From contig PBUB01000030.1 in the NCBI GenBank assembly GCA_002729885.1, positions 1 through 64,000 on the forward strand: DNA of 64,000 nt, read 5' to 3'. The position numbers and the translations under genes are program-made. Origin of the DNA: Spirochaetaceae bacterium (GTDB lineage Bacteria > Spirochaetota > Leptospiria > Leptospirales > Leptonemataceae). Numbering within the stretch: the stretch's first letter is position 1; each line of letters starts with the position of its first letter. Below the pieces are notes generated by a model. That model ran no database searches, was not told the origin of the DNA, and was given only the letters and a program-made list of their open reading frames with translations. This document shows positions 51,842 through 61,117 of this stretch, in pieces.

Positions 51842-52936
51842 ATGGAACCAGTAGATCTAAAAGCGAAAGACCAGTACCTCCAGCAGGACAGATCCGTAAG
51901 CATCAAAAATGAGCTGGAGAAGCAGCAAAAGCTCAAAGACAGCGGACTGAATGGCGTCGAAGTACGTCAAACAGTGAAGTCTCTGGGAAAGGAGGACTTT
52001 CTCAAGTTACTGGTAACTCAATTAACTCATCAAGATCCAACCAAACCTCAGACGGACCAGGAGTTCATCGCCCAGATGGCTCAGTTCTCATCTCTGGAGC
52101 AGATGCAGAATGTGTCCAAGAATCTAAGCAAACTCAGCGAAAGACAATCGGCGAACCTGGTGGGAAAATTCATTGTAGGTAAAGACTTCGTTACCGGCCA
52201 GGAAGTGACCGGTGTTGCTGCAGCTATTTTCTATGATGGATCTGGCGAAGGATTCGTTAAGGTCCGTGGCCGCACCATCAATCTAAATGACATCTCCTTG
52301 ATTGGAGATCCGCATCAATTCAAGAAAGAATACGGTGGCTATGGTCCCGACGGAGGACCGGCCAGCCAGAGAACTCCTACGCAGCCCGGAAATCAGGCAA
52401 ACTATGAGTCCGATCCTTCAGCCATTAATCCACCGGCCAATCCGGCGCGAAATCCTGCAAGCGGACAACCCGGGGGGCCGGTTCAGCCCGGAAATAATAA
52501 TCCTGCCAATCCTGGCATCCCTGATAGCGGCGAAACCACAGCTCCTGGCACCCGGGGGCCTGAGACCAGAATACCGGAAGGTCAGCCTGGAGCCAAAGAG
52601 CTGAATCAAACCACTGAAGAACTATTGAAGCATATTCCAGAGATTCAAGCGAACCCTGAGTCAACCAGGCAGCCTTCGGCGGAGAATCGGCCAGCGGCAG
52701 AAAATCGCCCGGGCCCTGTGAATGGCAGTTCTGATCCTGCAACGATCCATCAAGATGTCCCCGTTGAAAAATCTGCTCCGGTGGAGCAACCGGTGAATCC
52801 GGCGGCGGTTCCCCAGCAGAATTCAACGCCACAAACTTCTGAGCCGGCGAAGGAAAATCCGTCCAGTCAGTCTTATTACAATCATCTGTATCAAACAAAT
52901 AAAGAGGGGTCCAGAGCCATGTCTCTGGCAGTATAA
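51842..52936 (+). CDS. flgD: Flagellar hook capping protein
   Basis: Scaffold needed for hook assembly. The conserved part is the first 165 residues: LGKEDFLKLLVTQLTHQDPTKPQTDQEFIAQMAQFSSLEQMQNV, then NLVGKFIVGKDF. After it comes an unusual 190-residue tail rich in Pro, Asn, Gln, Gly and Glu, with no recognisable domain. The 112-base gap after fliK contains no terminator, so the genes are probably one operon. No Shine-Dalgarno is visible before the ATG. Confidence 0.93.
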   Translation: MEPVDLKAKDQYLQQDRSVSIKNELEKQQKLKDSGLNGVEVRQTVKSLGKEDFLKLLVTQLTHQDPTKPQTDQEFIAQMAQFSSLEQMQNVSKNLSKLSERQSANLVGKFIVGKDFVTGQEVTGVAAAIFYDGSGEGFVKVRGRTINLNDISLIGDPHQFKKEYGGYGPDGGPASQRTPTQPGNQANYESDPSAINPPANPARNPASGQPGGPVQPGNNNPANPGIPDSGETTAPGTRGPETRIPEGQPGAKELNQTTEELLKHIPEIQANPESTRQPSAENRPAAENRPGPVNGSSDPATIHQDVPVEKSAPVEQPVNPAAVPQQNSTPQTSEPAKENPSSQSYYNHLYQTNKEGSRAMSLAV

Positions 52937-52951
52937 GGAGCAAAGAAGCTT

Positions 52952-54343
52952 ATGATGCGTTCACTTTATTCAGGCGTTTCGGGCTTAAAGAACCACCAGG
53001 TTCGGATGGATGTCATTGGTCATAACGTGGCCAACGTGAACACTCATGGATACAAATCCGAAAGAGTGAATTTCATGGATATGATCAGCCAGGAACTGAG
53101 CGGTGCCTCGGAGCCGAAAGAGAACATTGGCGGTATTAACCCAATGCAGGTTGGTCTGGGTTCTATGATTTCTTCAATAGATAAGATCATGACTCAGGGA
53201 TCTCTGCAAACAACGGGCAAGAACACCGACGTTGCCATCTCCGGCGAAGGCTTCTTTGTGATTCGCGACGGCGATAAGCAATTCTATACCAGAGCTGGAT
53301 TCTTTAACATCGATAAAGATGGTAACTACGTGCATCCGGGCACCGGTCTGCATGTGCAGGGCTGGAATGCTCGTATGGATGAAAACGAGAATGCCTATGT
53401 AAACACCTCTGCATCCATCGAAGATATCAAAATTCCTCTTTATTCCAAGAAGCCGGCCAAGGCTACTCAGGAAGTGGTATTTCAGTCCAACCTGAACCAG
53501 GCAGTGGATATTGTTCCTGCGGATGCTACTGAAGAGCAGATCAATCAATGGATCAGTGGACCTCCGGATCAGCGTCGTGGACATGCAACCACTATCAACG
53601 TTTATGATCCGGAAGGAAATAAGCGAGAACTTCGTCTGGAAATGTGGAAGACCGATGAGAACCGCTGGACCGGTCGAGTGAACCTGGATGGCGCAGAGAA
53701 TGTATCTGTGAATGTAGTAGGACCGGCAGGACAGGACACCGCGGTTCCAGGAAATAATAACTTCGAACTGGGATTTTCCAGCGATGGTCGCTTGATGAAT
53801 GTAAGCGATGGAGTGGACAGCCTGAACGATGGAAAACTCGAAATCCAGGTATCCTTTCGCATTCCAGGAAACCCTGAAACCCAGACCTTTACCATGGATA
53901 TGGGAGAGGCCGGCCAGGTAAAAGGTGTAACCCAGTATGCATCCGATTTCACAACAAAAGCAGTGGAGCAGGATGGATATCCCATGGGCTATCTGGAAGC
54001 TTTCTCCATCGATAATACTGGAACCATTACAGGAACCTATTCCAATGGCGTGAAAGAGCCTCTGGCAAAGATTGCTCTGGCAACCTTTACCAATCCGGCG
54101 GGTCTGGATAAAGCGGGAGAAACCAAATTCGCTTATTCCATGAACTCGGGAGAGGCAAACATCGGCGAAGCTGGTCTTGCTGGAAAAGGTAAGATCAATG
54201 CAGGTCTACTGGAGATGTCCAACGTGGATCTGGCAGATCAGTTTACAGACATGATCGTAACGCAGAGAGGCTTTCAGGCCAACTCCAGAACCATCACTAC
54301 CACGGATCAAATGATCCAGGAAGTGCTGGGTCTAAAACGATAA
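52952..54343 (+). CDS. flgE: Flagellar hook protein
   Basis: 463-residue hook subunit. The N-terminal rod/hook signature is [40 protein letters not shown], and the C-terminal coiled part reads [33 protein letters not shown]. The middle forms the hook surface domains. A conserved cysteine that crosslinks hooks as lysinoalanine in other spirochaetes is not evident; I see no Cys in the translation. AAGGAG lies before the ATG. The operon ends in a terminator. Confidence 0.96.
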   Translation: MMRSLYSGVSGLKNHQVRMDVIGHNVANVNTHGYKSERVNFMDMISQELSGASEPKENIGGINPMQVGLGSMISSIDKIMTQGSLQTTGKNTDVAISGEGFFVIRDGDKQFYTRAGFFNIDKDGNYVHPGTGLHVQGWNARMDENENAYVNTSASIEDIKIPLYSKKPAKATQEVVFQSNLNQAVDIVPADATEEQINQWISGPPDQRRGHATTINVYDPEGNKRELRLEMWKTDENRWTGRVNLDGAENVSVNVVGPAGQDTAVPGNNNFELGFSSDGRLMNVSDGVDSLNDGKLEIQVSFRIPGNPETQTFTMDMGEAGQVKGVTQYASDFTTKAVEQDGYPMGYLEAFSIDNTGTITGTYSNGVKEPLAKIALATFTNPAGLDKAGETKFAYSMNSGEANIGEAGLAGKGKINAGLLEMSNVDLADQFTDMIVTQRGFQANSRTITTTDQMIQEVLGLKR

Positions 54344-54356
54344 TCGATAGTAAAGC

Positions 54357-54393
54357 GAAGCCTGCCTGATGAGTATTCCTAGGGCGGGTTTTT
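54357..54393 (+). terminator. Intrinsic terminator of the fliK-flgD-flgE operon
   Basis: AAGCCTGCCT (54358-54367) pairs with AGGGCGGGTT (54381-54390), two wobble pairs, 13-base loop, then TTTTT. It lies 14 bases after the flgE stop. Confidence 0.75.
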
Positions 54394-54575
54394 CGCAATT
54401 CGATTCAAGCAGAACTCCGTGACCAGGAAGCAATCGGTCCCCCGGAATCTGAAAGAAGTCTGGTTGGGACCTGGAGAACCGCTGAATTGAGAGCCAGCGC
54501 AATTGTAGATCAGACCGCTAGCGGCATCTTTTTTCGCTCAAAACAGTCGACCACAGAGTCGCAGAAATGACCAAA

Positions 54576-54608
54576 AAAGGCTTTCGGACACGAAAGCCTT
54601 TCTTTTTT
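54576..54608. terminator. Strong hairpin terminator just before gspK
   Basis: Perfect 11-base stem AAAGGCTTTCG (54576-54586) and CGAAAGCCTTT (54591-54601), GACA tetraloop, followed by CTTTTTT. The A-run before it makes it work on both strands. It ends eight bases before the gspK ATG, an odd place unless it closes a short upstream transcript or attenuates gspK. Between the two terminators (54394-54575) a second palindrome CCGCTAGCGG followed by CATCTTTTTT lies at 54518-54535. Confidence 0.8.
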
Positions 54609-54616
54609 ATCGAAGT

Positions 54617-55762
54617 ATGAGAGCACCGGCAGCAAGGCGTCGGAGGCCCTTTTCTAGAAGGGGACGGCGAGGGGCCATTGTGATTTTCCTTTGCATGGTT
54701 ATGGGTGTAACGGCCCTGCAGTTTATTGCGGTGCCGTTTCAGGAGAAAAGCCTCGGTCAATTCAAGGCCGCTCAGGTGCTTTCGGAAGGCTTCAAGGCCA
54801 GGCTCCTGGCTCATGCAGGCTTTCAGGCGGGACTGGCCGCCATCCGCAATGTTCCGGAAGAATATCTCTACAGTAGCGGTCTGGTCCTGAATCCACCCAA
54901 CATCTCCATTAGCGAAAAATGCAAAGGATGCTTTATTAGCTACCGCATCCAACCAGAGGATGGAAAGATCAATATCAATAACCTGGTGCTCACATTCGAG
55001 GACCGGCCCAACGAAACCTATCGCGCTATGCTCAGGCGATTGTTTCAACCTCTGGCCCTGGATATTCCCGTTGAAAATGTAGATACCCTCATCGACTGGA
55101 TCGATGAAAACGATACAGTGGAAGGCCGGGGCGCCGAGCGATCCTACTATGACTCATTGCAGCCTCCCAGAAAGATCAAGAACTTCAGGCTGTTCAGCCT
55201 TTCGGAACTCACTATGGTGAAGGGATTTAGCCAGGAGATGATCTACGAGTCCAGAGCTCCTGAAGGCTGGGCCGAGGAGCAGGAAGAACTGGCCTTTCAG
55301 ACCATCGATGAGAAGAATCTAAAAACCCTGGAAGACTATGTTCTGGCCAACAACATCACCGCCTATCTGCCGCCTCCAGGAGACAATGGAAGAATTAATA
55401 TTAACGCAGCCAGATACCATACAATACTGGCTCTCAGTAATGCCATGAGTCAGAAAGCGGTGCTGGAATTGTTCAAACTCCGGCGGCAGAACAATGGCTA
55501 CATCGATGACATTGCCAAGCTTCGAGAATTGCCTTCCTTTCAGGTCCAGACAGAGCTGGGAATCACTCTGTACGAAGAAATTACCGGCGGAGGAGGGGAA
55601 AACACCTCATTAATTAAGACAGAAGGAGACATTTACCGCATTGTAGGAATCGGGACGGTGGACCTGGGTTCCGATAAAGGAAAAGAGGAACTGGTGGTAC
55701 GCCGAGTGGTGGGCCTGTACGACAGAAAAAACGCACGGCTGCTGTATTATAGAGAGGACTGA
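54617..55762 (+). CDS. gspK: Type II secretion minor pseudopilin K
   Basis: 381 residues. A basic N-terminus (RRRRPFSRRGRRGAIVIF) resembles a pseudopilin leader, with the hydrophobic helix at about 19-38. Then IQPEDGKININNLVL, IDWIDENDTVEGRGAE and DNGRININAARY, typical of GspK, which caps the pseudopilus tip. The classical G/F cleavage is not perfect (RRGAIVIFL). No ribosome site is evident; the strong terminator ends eight bases upstream. Confidence 0.9.
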   Translation: MRAPAARRRRPFSRRGRRGAIVIFLCMVMGVTALQFIAVPFQEKSLGQFKAAQVLSEGFKARLLAHAGFQAGLAAIRNVPEEYLYSSGLVLNPPNISISEKCKGCFISYRIQPEDGKININNLVLTFEDRPNETYRAMLRRLFQPLALDIPVENVDTLIDWIDENDTVEGRGAERSYYDSLQPPRKIKNFRLFSLSELTMVKGFSQEMIYESRAPEGWAEEQEELAFQTIDEKNLKTLEDYVLANNITAYLPPPGDNGRININAARYHTILALSNAMSQKAVLELFKLRRQNNGYIDDIAKLRELPSFQVQTELGITLYEEITGGGGENTSLIKTEGDIYRIVGIGTVDLGSDKGKEELVVRRVVGLYDRKNARLLYYRED

Positions 55763-55817
55763 GCCTGGAGTATTGAGCTACTGGGCCGGGGAACGGATAG
55801 ATCGGACAGATTGAACG

Positions 55818-57479
55818 ATGGCATTATTTCAGAACAGATACTTGATCATAGATTGTGGAAATCGATACATTAAAGGACTTCTGGTTCAGGAAGGACTGGG
55901 CGCGCGAACCATTTTGCGGGCCGAGATGCTTCCTGCAGTGACCCGGGCGGATCGAAATCCAGATGCAGAAAACGAAGAAGAAGCGGCAAGGGACGATTAC
56001 GAATACAACCTGGTGCGTTTCATTCAGTCCTTCTTTCCCGAAGAAGCCAGTTATGTGCTGGCATTACCCTTGAGCGAAGCCTATGTGCGCGATATTGAGA
56101 TTCCCGTGGTGCATCCGGTGCAGGCCCTGGAGATTCTTCCAAACGAAGTAGAAAACAAGGTTCCCATTTCTCTGGAGGATGCCGAGGTCATCGGCGAATA
56201 CTGGAAGTCCGACGAAGAGAACAGTCATTTTATCTCCTACACAGCTCCACTGAATGCCATCCAGGATGCTGTGGATCCCTTGATTCGTAGCGGCGGAAAC
56301 GTCCGCATGCTGACTGTGCCAACGGCTGCCCTGGCCAGTGCAATTCAGATGCTTCCAGAGCATCTGTATCTGGGAAAGATCCTGGGCCAGGCCGAAATTG
56401 GCTACCAGGACACCCTGATTAACATTCTGGATTCCGGTGCGGTATGCTTCACTCGAAGCATTCCCTTTGGCCTGCATGCGCTGCTGGAGGAGATTCAAGA
56501 AGTCACCGGATTTGAACTGGAAAAGACCGAATCACTTCTGAAAGACCTGGAACTGGATGTAAGCGAAAGCAAATCCGGCGGATACAATGAAGCCGTGCTG
56601 GCCATGTATCGACTGAACAAGGAAGATGCAAAAAAGATCATCCGCAAAACCAAGGACTTCTATAGAGAGATTGGATCGGAAATCGAAAGAACTCTGATTT
56701 CTGCTCCCGTCCCTTCACCGGATTCCATCTATATATCTGGCGGCGGAGCTACACTTCCTGGCTGCGATGATTTTCTGGAAACCAATCTGGGCATTCCTGT
56801 AAACCTATACCCTCTGCAGTTAGAAACGGATAACATCGCACCCTGGGTCATGTCTCTGGGCATGATGGAGCATTTTGCGCGCAAGCAAAAGGAACGCATC
56901 GATTTTCTTTCTACTCCGTTTGGTATGACCCTGCGAAGGGGAGAAATCAGACTGACGGCTTTCTCAACACCTCTTTACATCGCATCTGCCGGACTGGTGG
57001 TTCTATTAATCGGATTCATATTTGGCATTGTGTCGGATAGACAGCGGTTGCAGGATTTTCGGGCTCAGGCTCAGCAGGAAGCGCAGCGAATTGTGCCCGG
57101 ATATAAGCCAGGTCCCATGAGTGCCGTGCAGGCGGTTCAGAAAGTCTGCCAGGAGCGATTGGCCATGGCCCAGACTCGCTATGGAGGCTTTCGCAGTCTG
57201 GACATACTCAAGGAGATCTCAGATAAAACCCCCGGACGGGGTGAACTCGGTAATCTAAAGGTAAAGGTGCTGCACTATAGAGAGGATCAGGTGGATCTTG
57301 GTCTGGAACTGGAAAAATCCACTCAAATCGCCCAGGTGCAGCAGGCTCTACGAGAGAGTAAGATGTTTTCCGCTGTGACCGAGAGTCGGTCCGATGAACT
57401 ACCAGGGCAAAAAGTACGAGTGCGATTCACCATCAACCTGGCCAACGACAGCGCCACATCTGGAGTAAACTGTAACTGA
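55818..57479 (+). CDS. gspL: Type II secretion assembly protein GspL/PilM-like
   Basis: 553 residues. An actin-like cytoplasmic domain (LIIDCGNRYIKGLL at the start; VLALPLSEAYVRDIEIP; DSIYISGGGATLPGCDDFLE) is followed by one membrane helix (about 388-410) and a periplasmic ferredoxin-like end. In T2SS, GspL recruits the GspE ATPase to the membrane and binds GspM. It could equally be called PilM-like; the context (gspK before, gspM and gspN after) decides for GspL. Its stop overlaps the gspM start. Confidence 0.88.
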   Translation: MALFQNRYLIIDCGNRYIKGLLVQEGLGARTILRAEMLPAVTRADRNPDAENEEEAARDDYEYNLVRFIQSFFPEEASYVLALPLSEAYVRDIEIPVVHPVQALEILPNEVENKVPISLEDAEVIGEYWKSDEENSHFISYTAPLNAIQDAVDPLIRSGGNVRMLTVPTAALASAIQMLPEHLYLGKILGQAEIGYQDTLINILDSGAVCFTRSIPFGLHALLEEIQEVTGFELEKTESLLKDLELDVSESKSGGYNEAVLAMYRLNKEDAKKIIRKTKDFYREIGSEIERTLISAPVPSPDSIYISGGGATLPGCDDFLETNLGIPVNLYPLQLETDNIAPWVMSLGMMEHFARKQKERIDFLSTPFGMTLRRGEIRLTAFSTPLYIASAGLVVLLIGFIFGIVSDRQRLQDFRAQAQQEAQRIVPGYKPGPMSAVQAVQKVCQERLAMAQTRYGGFRSLDILKEISDKTPGRGELGNLKVKVLHYREDQVDLGLELEKSTQIAQVQQALRESKMFSAVTESRSDELPGQKVRVRFTINLANDSATSGVNCN

Positions 57480-57994
57480 TGCTGGATAAATTAAACGATA
57501 GAGAAAGGATGTTTGTGGTCGTTGGCGGCTTTGTGGCTGCTCTTGCCATCTTGATCATGGGCGTGGTCACAATTCTAAGGCACAGGGCCACTCTGCGCGA
57601 AGAGGTGCAGACCGCCCGGCAAGATCTACAGAAGATTCGGGAAATGGGACAGCTTATTCAGAGATTGCCTTCCGGGCAGCAGGCGCCTACAGAGGAGCAG
57701 CTGAAAAACACTCTGCGACAGATGATTGAAAGCCAGGGACTGCAGAGATCCAGCATGAACTCCAATGTAACCCAGGTCAGCAAAGGCCAGGAAAAGGTTC
57801 AGGTAGATATCAGTTTTAATTCGGAGAAGCTTGTAGATATTTTTCAATTTCTCTACCAGGTAGAGGTTACCGGCGCTGTGTCAGCCCGGGTTGAGGATTT
57901 ACAGATAACCAGGCCCTACGCAGAAAAGGAAGTCTATGATGTGCGCATGAAGATCACGGTGCAAAGACCATCCCAGGGCGGAGGAGACCGGTAG
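57479..57994 (+). CDS. gspM: Type II secretion protein GspM
   Basis: 171 residues: short cytoplasmic start (MLDKLNDRERMF, the NDRER pattern is common in GspM), one membrane helix (about 13-33), a coiled coil, and a small alpha/beta periplasmic domain that pairs with GspL. The ATG overlaps the gspL stop (TGATG), and the stop TAG overlaps the next GTG start. Confidence 0.82.
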   Translation: MLDKLNDRERMFVVVGGFVAALAILIMGVVTILRHRATLREEVQTARQDLQKIREMGQLIQRLPSGQQAPTEEQLKNTLRQMIESQGLQRSSMNSNVTQVSKGQEKVQVDISFNSEKLVDIFQFLYQVEVTGAVSARVEDLQITRPYAEKEVYDVRMKITVQRPSQGGGDR

Positions 57995-59013
57995 TGGCTG
58001 ACGAAGAGCTGTTAGAAGAACAGGAAGAGATTTCTGCTCAGACGGTGGAGCCAGATCCTGCGCTACTGGATGAGCCGGGTCTGGAGCTGGATGACGATTT
58101 TGAAGAAACGGAACTTACGGGCCGGCAGAAGATCTGGATCGGGGTTTCGGTTATTTCCTCCTTTGTACTCTTTTTCATTTTACTTTTTCCCCTGGACATT
58201 GTAATTCGCAAATTGCTGCAGAACCCGGAAATCGGAATGCAGGCTGATTTCACATCTTTGAATCTAAATGCATTTGGTTCCGATGACATACAGGGCTTTC
58301 AGTTCCGGGCCGGCAACTTCGCCATTTCCAGTCCACAGGTAGAATCCACGGTATCCTGGACCGGATTGCTCCGGGACGATCTCACAGGAATTGTCACTTT
58401 AAATGGTCCTTTTGATTTGCAGGCCGGTGATGTGGCTGTGCAGGGTAAGAAGGCCCTATTAAAGCTCAATCTGCCGGATTCCATGGCTCAGCCAGCTTCC
58501 ACCTGGGTGGGTGACATCGAACTGGAACTGCAGGGTGTAAATTTTACAGCTCTACCATCCGGCATTCCGCTGCCTCTGTCTCCTTCTGATCTAAAAGTAA
58601 GTCAGGGCCGCATTCGGATGGGCTTCGATGGCGGAGGAGTGAATTTTGAGGGTAGTTCTCTACAGACCAATCTGTTCAATATCCGACTCACGGGCCGGGG
58701 CACCATTCGGGGACCTCTGGCCACCATGCAGCTCAATGGACGAATCTGTTTGAGGCCGGTATCAGATTTACAGCAGGAGAACCCTGCCATTTATGACTTC
58801 TACACAGCCTTTGGTGGCGCCGGCGGCGGCGAACTGTGCTTTAAACTGGAGGGGAATCTTTCCAGTCCCAGGTTCTTGCCCGAATCCAATCCGTTGCAAA
58901 ACAATGGGAATCCGGATTCCGAAGAAAAGCCAGGCCCAACAGACCAGCCAGAGAGCGCTGACAGTAGCGATGAAGAAGCCAACCCCGACACTGGAGAACA
59001 AGAGGGCCCGTAG
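57994..59013 (+). CDS. gspN: Type II secretion protein GspN
   Basis: 339 residues from a GTG start that overlaps the gspM stop. An acidic N-terminus, one membrane helix (about 48-69), then a beta-rich periplasmic domain with the segment GDIELELQGVNFTALPSGIPLPLS and LNGRICLRP, as in GspN proteins of unclear role in T2SS. A Pro/Glu/Asp-rich tail (about 300-339) may be disordered. Its end overlaps the smpB start in another frame by 44 bases. Confidence 0.83.
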   Translation: MADEELLEEQEEISAQTVEPDPALLDEPGLELDDDFEETELTGRQKIWIGVSVISSFVLFFILLFPLDIVIRKLLQNPEIGMQADFTSLNLNAFGSDDIQGFQFRAGNFAISSPQVESTVSWTGLLRDDLTGIVTLNGPFDLQAGDVAVQGKKALLKLNLPDSMAQPASTWVGDIELELQGVNFTALPSGIPLPLSPSDLKVSQGRIRMGFDGGGVNFEGSSLQTNLFNIRLTGRGTIRGPLATMQLNGRICLRPVSDLQQENPAIYDFYTAFGGAGGGELCFKLEGNLSSPRFLPESNPLQNNGNPDSEEKPGPTDQPESADSSDEEANPDTGEQEGP

Positions 59014-59431
59014 AAACTACGAAGTGCTGGAAACCCTGGAAGCAGGCATTGCCCTTCAGGGAACGGAAGTAAAAAGCCTTCGCGAAGGGGGAGGGGATCT
59101 GCTGGATTCCTATGCCACCATTCAGGGCGATGAATTGTTTTTGCTGAATCTAAGGATTCAGCCCTATCGTAACGCCACACATTTTAATCATGAAGAAACC
59201 AGGACCCGAAAGCTTCTGGTTCATCGCAAGGAAATCGATAAGCTAACAAGCAAGATTCGAGAAAAGAAGCTAACGGCTGTTCCTTTGAAGCTCTATTTCA
59301 ATGATCGGGGAAAGGTGAAGATTCTTCTGGGCATTTGCCGCGGTAAGCAGAAGGCCGATAAGCGTCAGGACGAGAAAAAGAAAGAAGCGGACCGGGAAAT
59401 GGCACGGGCACTCCGGGATGCCAATCGCTAG
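58970..59431 (+). CDS. smpB: SsrA-binding protein
   Basis: tmRNA partner in trans-translation. 153 residues from ATG 58970 (the frame is open to 58793, but homology starts here). ENKRARRNYEVLETLEAGIALQGTEVKSLR and SYATIQGDELFLLNLRIQPY are family-like, and the basic C-terminal tail GKQKADKRQDEKKKEADREMARAL is expected. The gene starts inside gspN; AGAGAGCG-type sites upstream are weak. No ssrA gene was seen in the window. Confidence 0.95.
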   Translation: MKKPTPTLENKRARRNYEVLETLEAGIALQGTEVKSLREGGGDLLDSYATIQGDELFLLNLRIQPYRNATHFNHEETRTRKLLVHRKEIDKLTSKIREKKLTAVPLKLYFNDRGKVKILLGICRGKQKADKRQDEKKKEADREMARALRDANR

Positions 59432-59446
59432 ACCGGATACTCAAGC

Positions 59447-61117
59447 ATGGCAAAGCATATTCCAGTAATTGGTCTGGCCGGACGCAGAAATGCAGGCAAA
59501 TCCTCTCTGTTCAACGCACTTCTGGGCAAGAACCGGGCCCTCACCCATGAAACTCCTGGCCTTACCCGGGATGTGCTTCGTGGCGAAATGAATCGCTACG
59601 GGATGCGCTTTCAGGTTCTGGATCTTCCTGGACTGGACCTGGAACCGGAGCATGGGCTTGATGATGCAATCCTTGCAAGAGCCCGGGAGAATCTTAACTC
59701 TGTAGATCTTGTGGTTTATCTGATGGAGCCTCCGGCGGCTGCTCCCTTTGATCTGGATTTCATTCAATGGCTTAGAAAAGAAAACCGGCCTCTCATTCTT
59801 GCAGTTAACAAAATTGACGCTCCTGAAAAGGAATCCGATATCTACGGTTTCTACGAAGATGGTCTGGATCCTTTGCCCGTCTCGGCAGCCAGTAAATATC
59901 ATCTAAAAGACTTGTGCGAAGCCATTAAGGCCAGTCTGGAAGAAAGAGACATTCGCGTACCTCCTGCTATTCTTCGCGATCCTGATCTCGTGAATCGTCT
60001 ACCACCCTGGAAGAGGAAAAAAGCAAGCAAAGACCAAATGGATGATGGTCGAATTGAAAGCGAGCAAAGCGATCCGGACCAGGGCCTTTCCGGCAGCGAA
60101 GGTGCAGCCCATGAGGATGAGGAGCCGGAATTTCTCGAAATAGAGATAGGCGATGAGGCAGAAGGAGACGATGCACGCGATGCGCACGACCTGGAAACGG
60201 AAGCTTCCAGCGATTCACCGGCCACCGGTTTACAGTCTATTTTAACTGAAGAAGAGATAGAAGACCTGTGGAAGAATCGTCAGCGAAATAAGGAGATTCG
60301 TTCCACAACAATTAGCGACGACAGGCTCAGCGATCTCAGAATCAGCCTGGTTGGTAAGCAGAACGCTGGCAAATCGTCTCTTTTTAATCGCCTGGTGGAT
60401 GAAGAGATGTCACTGGTTTCGGACATCGCCGGTACTACCCGGGATACCCTGGATACTGTGTTTAAATATCATGGAAAGTCCATTCGAATCATAGACACCG
60501 CCGGGCTGAAGAAGCGGGGCGCTGTCAAGAATGCCACGGATTTCTATTCCATGCGAAGAAGCCTGCGCGCCATGCAGGATAGCGAAATTGTGATTCATTT
60601 GATCGACGGATTGAAAGGAATCAGCGATTACGATAAGAAGATTCAGGCCATGATAGCTCGGTTTGCTCGTCCCTGTATCCTGGTGATCAACAAATGGGAT
60701 GCTGTGCCAGATAAGGACCATAAGACTCAGAAGAACTTCCTTCTGGATTTGAAGGCCGCCTTTCGTTTCCTGGAAAACGTGCCGGTATTATTCGTTTCAG
60801 CACTTACAGGCAAGAATACTCTGAACATTCTTAAAGAAGCATTCGCATTAAAAGAGAAATCCGCATTTCGTGTAAGTACTTCGCAATTGAACAACAGGAT
60901 CAAAGTCTGGTTCAGGGATTGGCCGGGAAAAAATGCAGGTTTTAGAATTCTTTATGCGACTCAACCAGATGCCAATCCGCCTGTTTTTCTTTTCTTTATA
61001 AATGACAAAGAAAAGATGCAAAAGGGATTTCCTCGCTTCATAGAGAACAAGATTCGCCAGGATTTTAGTTTGCAGGGAATTCCCATACGGGTATTCTTTC
61101 GTCAGCGGAGCGGCTGA
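59447..61117 (+). CDS. der: GTPase Der (EngA) with an acidic interdomain linker
   Basis: Two G domains in tandem and a KH-like C-terminal domain; needed for 50S assembly. First G1 GRRNAGKSSLFN, first NKID; second G1 GKQNAGKSSLFN (about 302-313), DTAGLKKRG, second NKWD. At 556 residues it exceeds the usual 440-490. The excess is a linker between the G domains (about 183-285), very rich in Glu, Asp and Ser, probably disordered. The stop overlaps the next ATG. Confidence 0.95.
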   Translation: MAKHIPVIGLAGRRNAGKSSLFNALLGKNRALTHETPGLTRDVLRGEMNRYGMRFQVLDLPGLDLEPEHGLDDAILARARENLNSVDLVVYLMEPPAAAPFDLDFIQWLRKENRPLILAVNKIDAPEKESDIYGFYEDGLDPLPVSAASKYHLKDLCEAIKASLEERDIRVPPAILRDPDLVNRLPPWKRKKASKDQMDDGRIESEQSDPDQGLSGSEGAAHEDEEPEFLEIEIGDEAEGDDARDAHDLETEASSDSPATGLQSILTEEEIEDLWKNRQRNKEIRSTTISDDRLSDLRISLVGKQNAGKSSLFNRLVDEEMSLVSDIAGTTRDTLDTVFKYHGKSIRIIDTAGLKKRGAVKNATDFYSMRRSLRAMQDSEIVIHLIDGLKGISDYDKKIQAMIARFARPCILVINKWDAVPDKDHKTQKNFLLDLKAAFRFLENVPVLFVSALTGKNTLNILKEAFALKEKSAFRVSTSQLNNRIKVWFRDWPGKNAGFRILYATQPDANPPVFLFFINDKEKMQKGFPRFIENKIRQDFSLQGIPIRVFFRQRSG

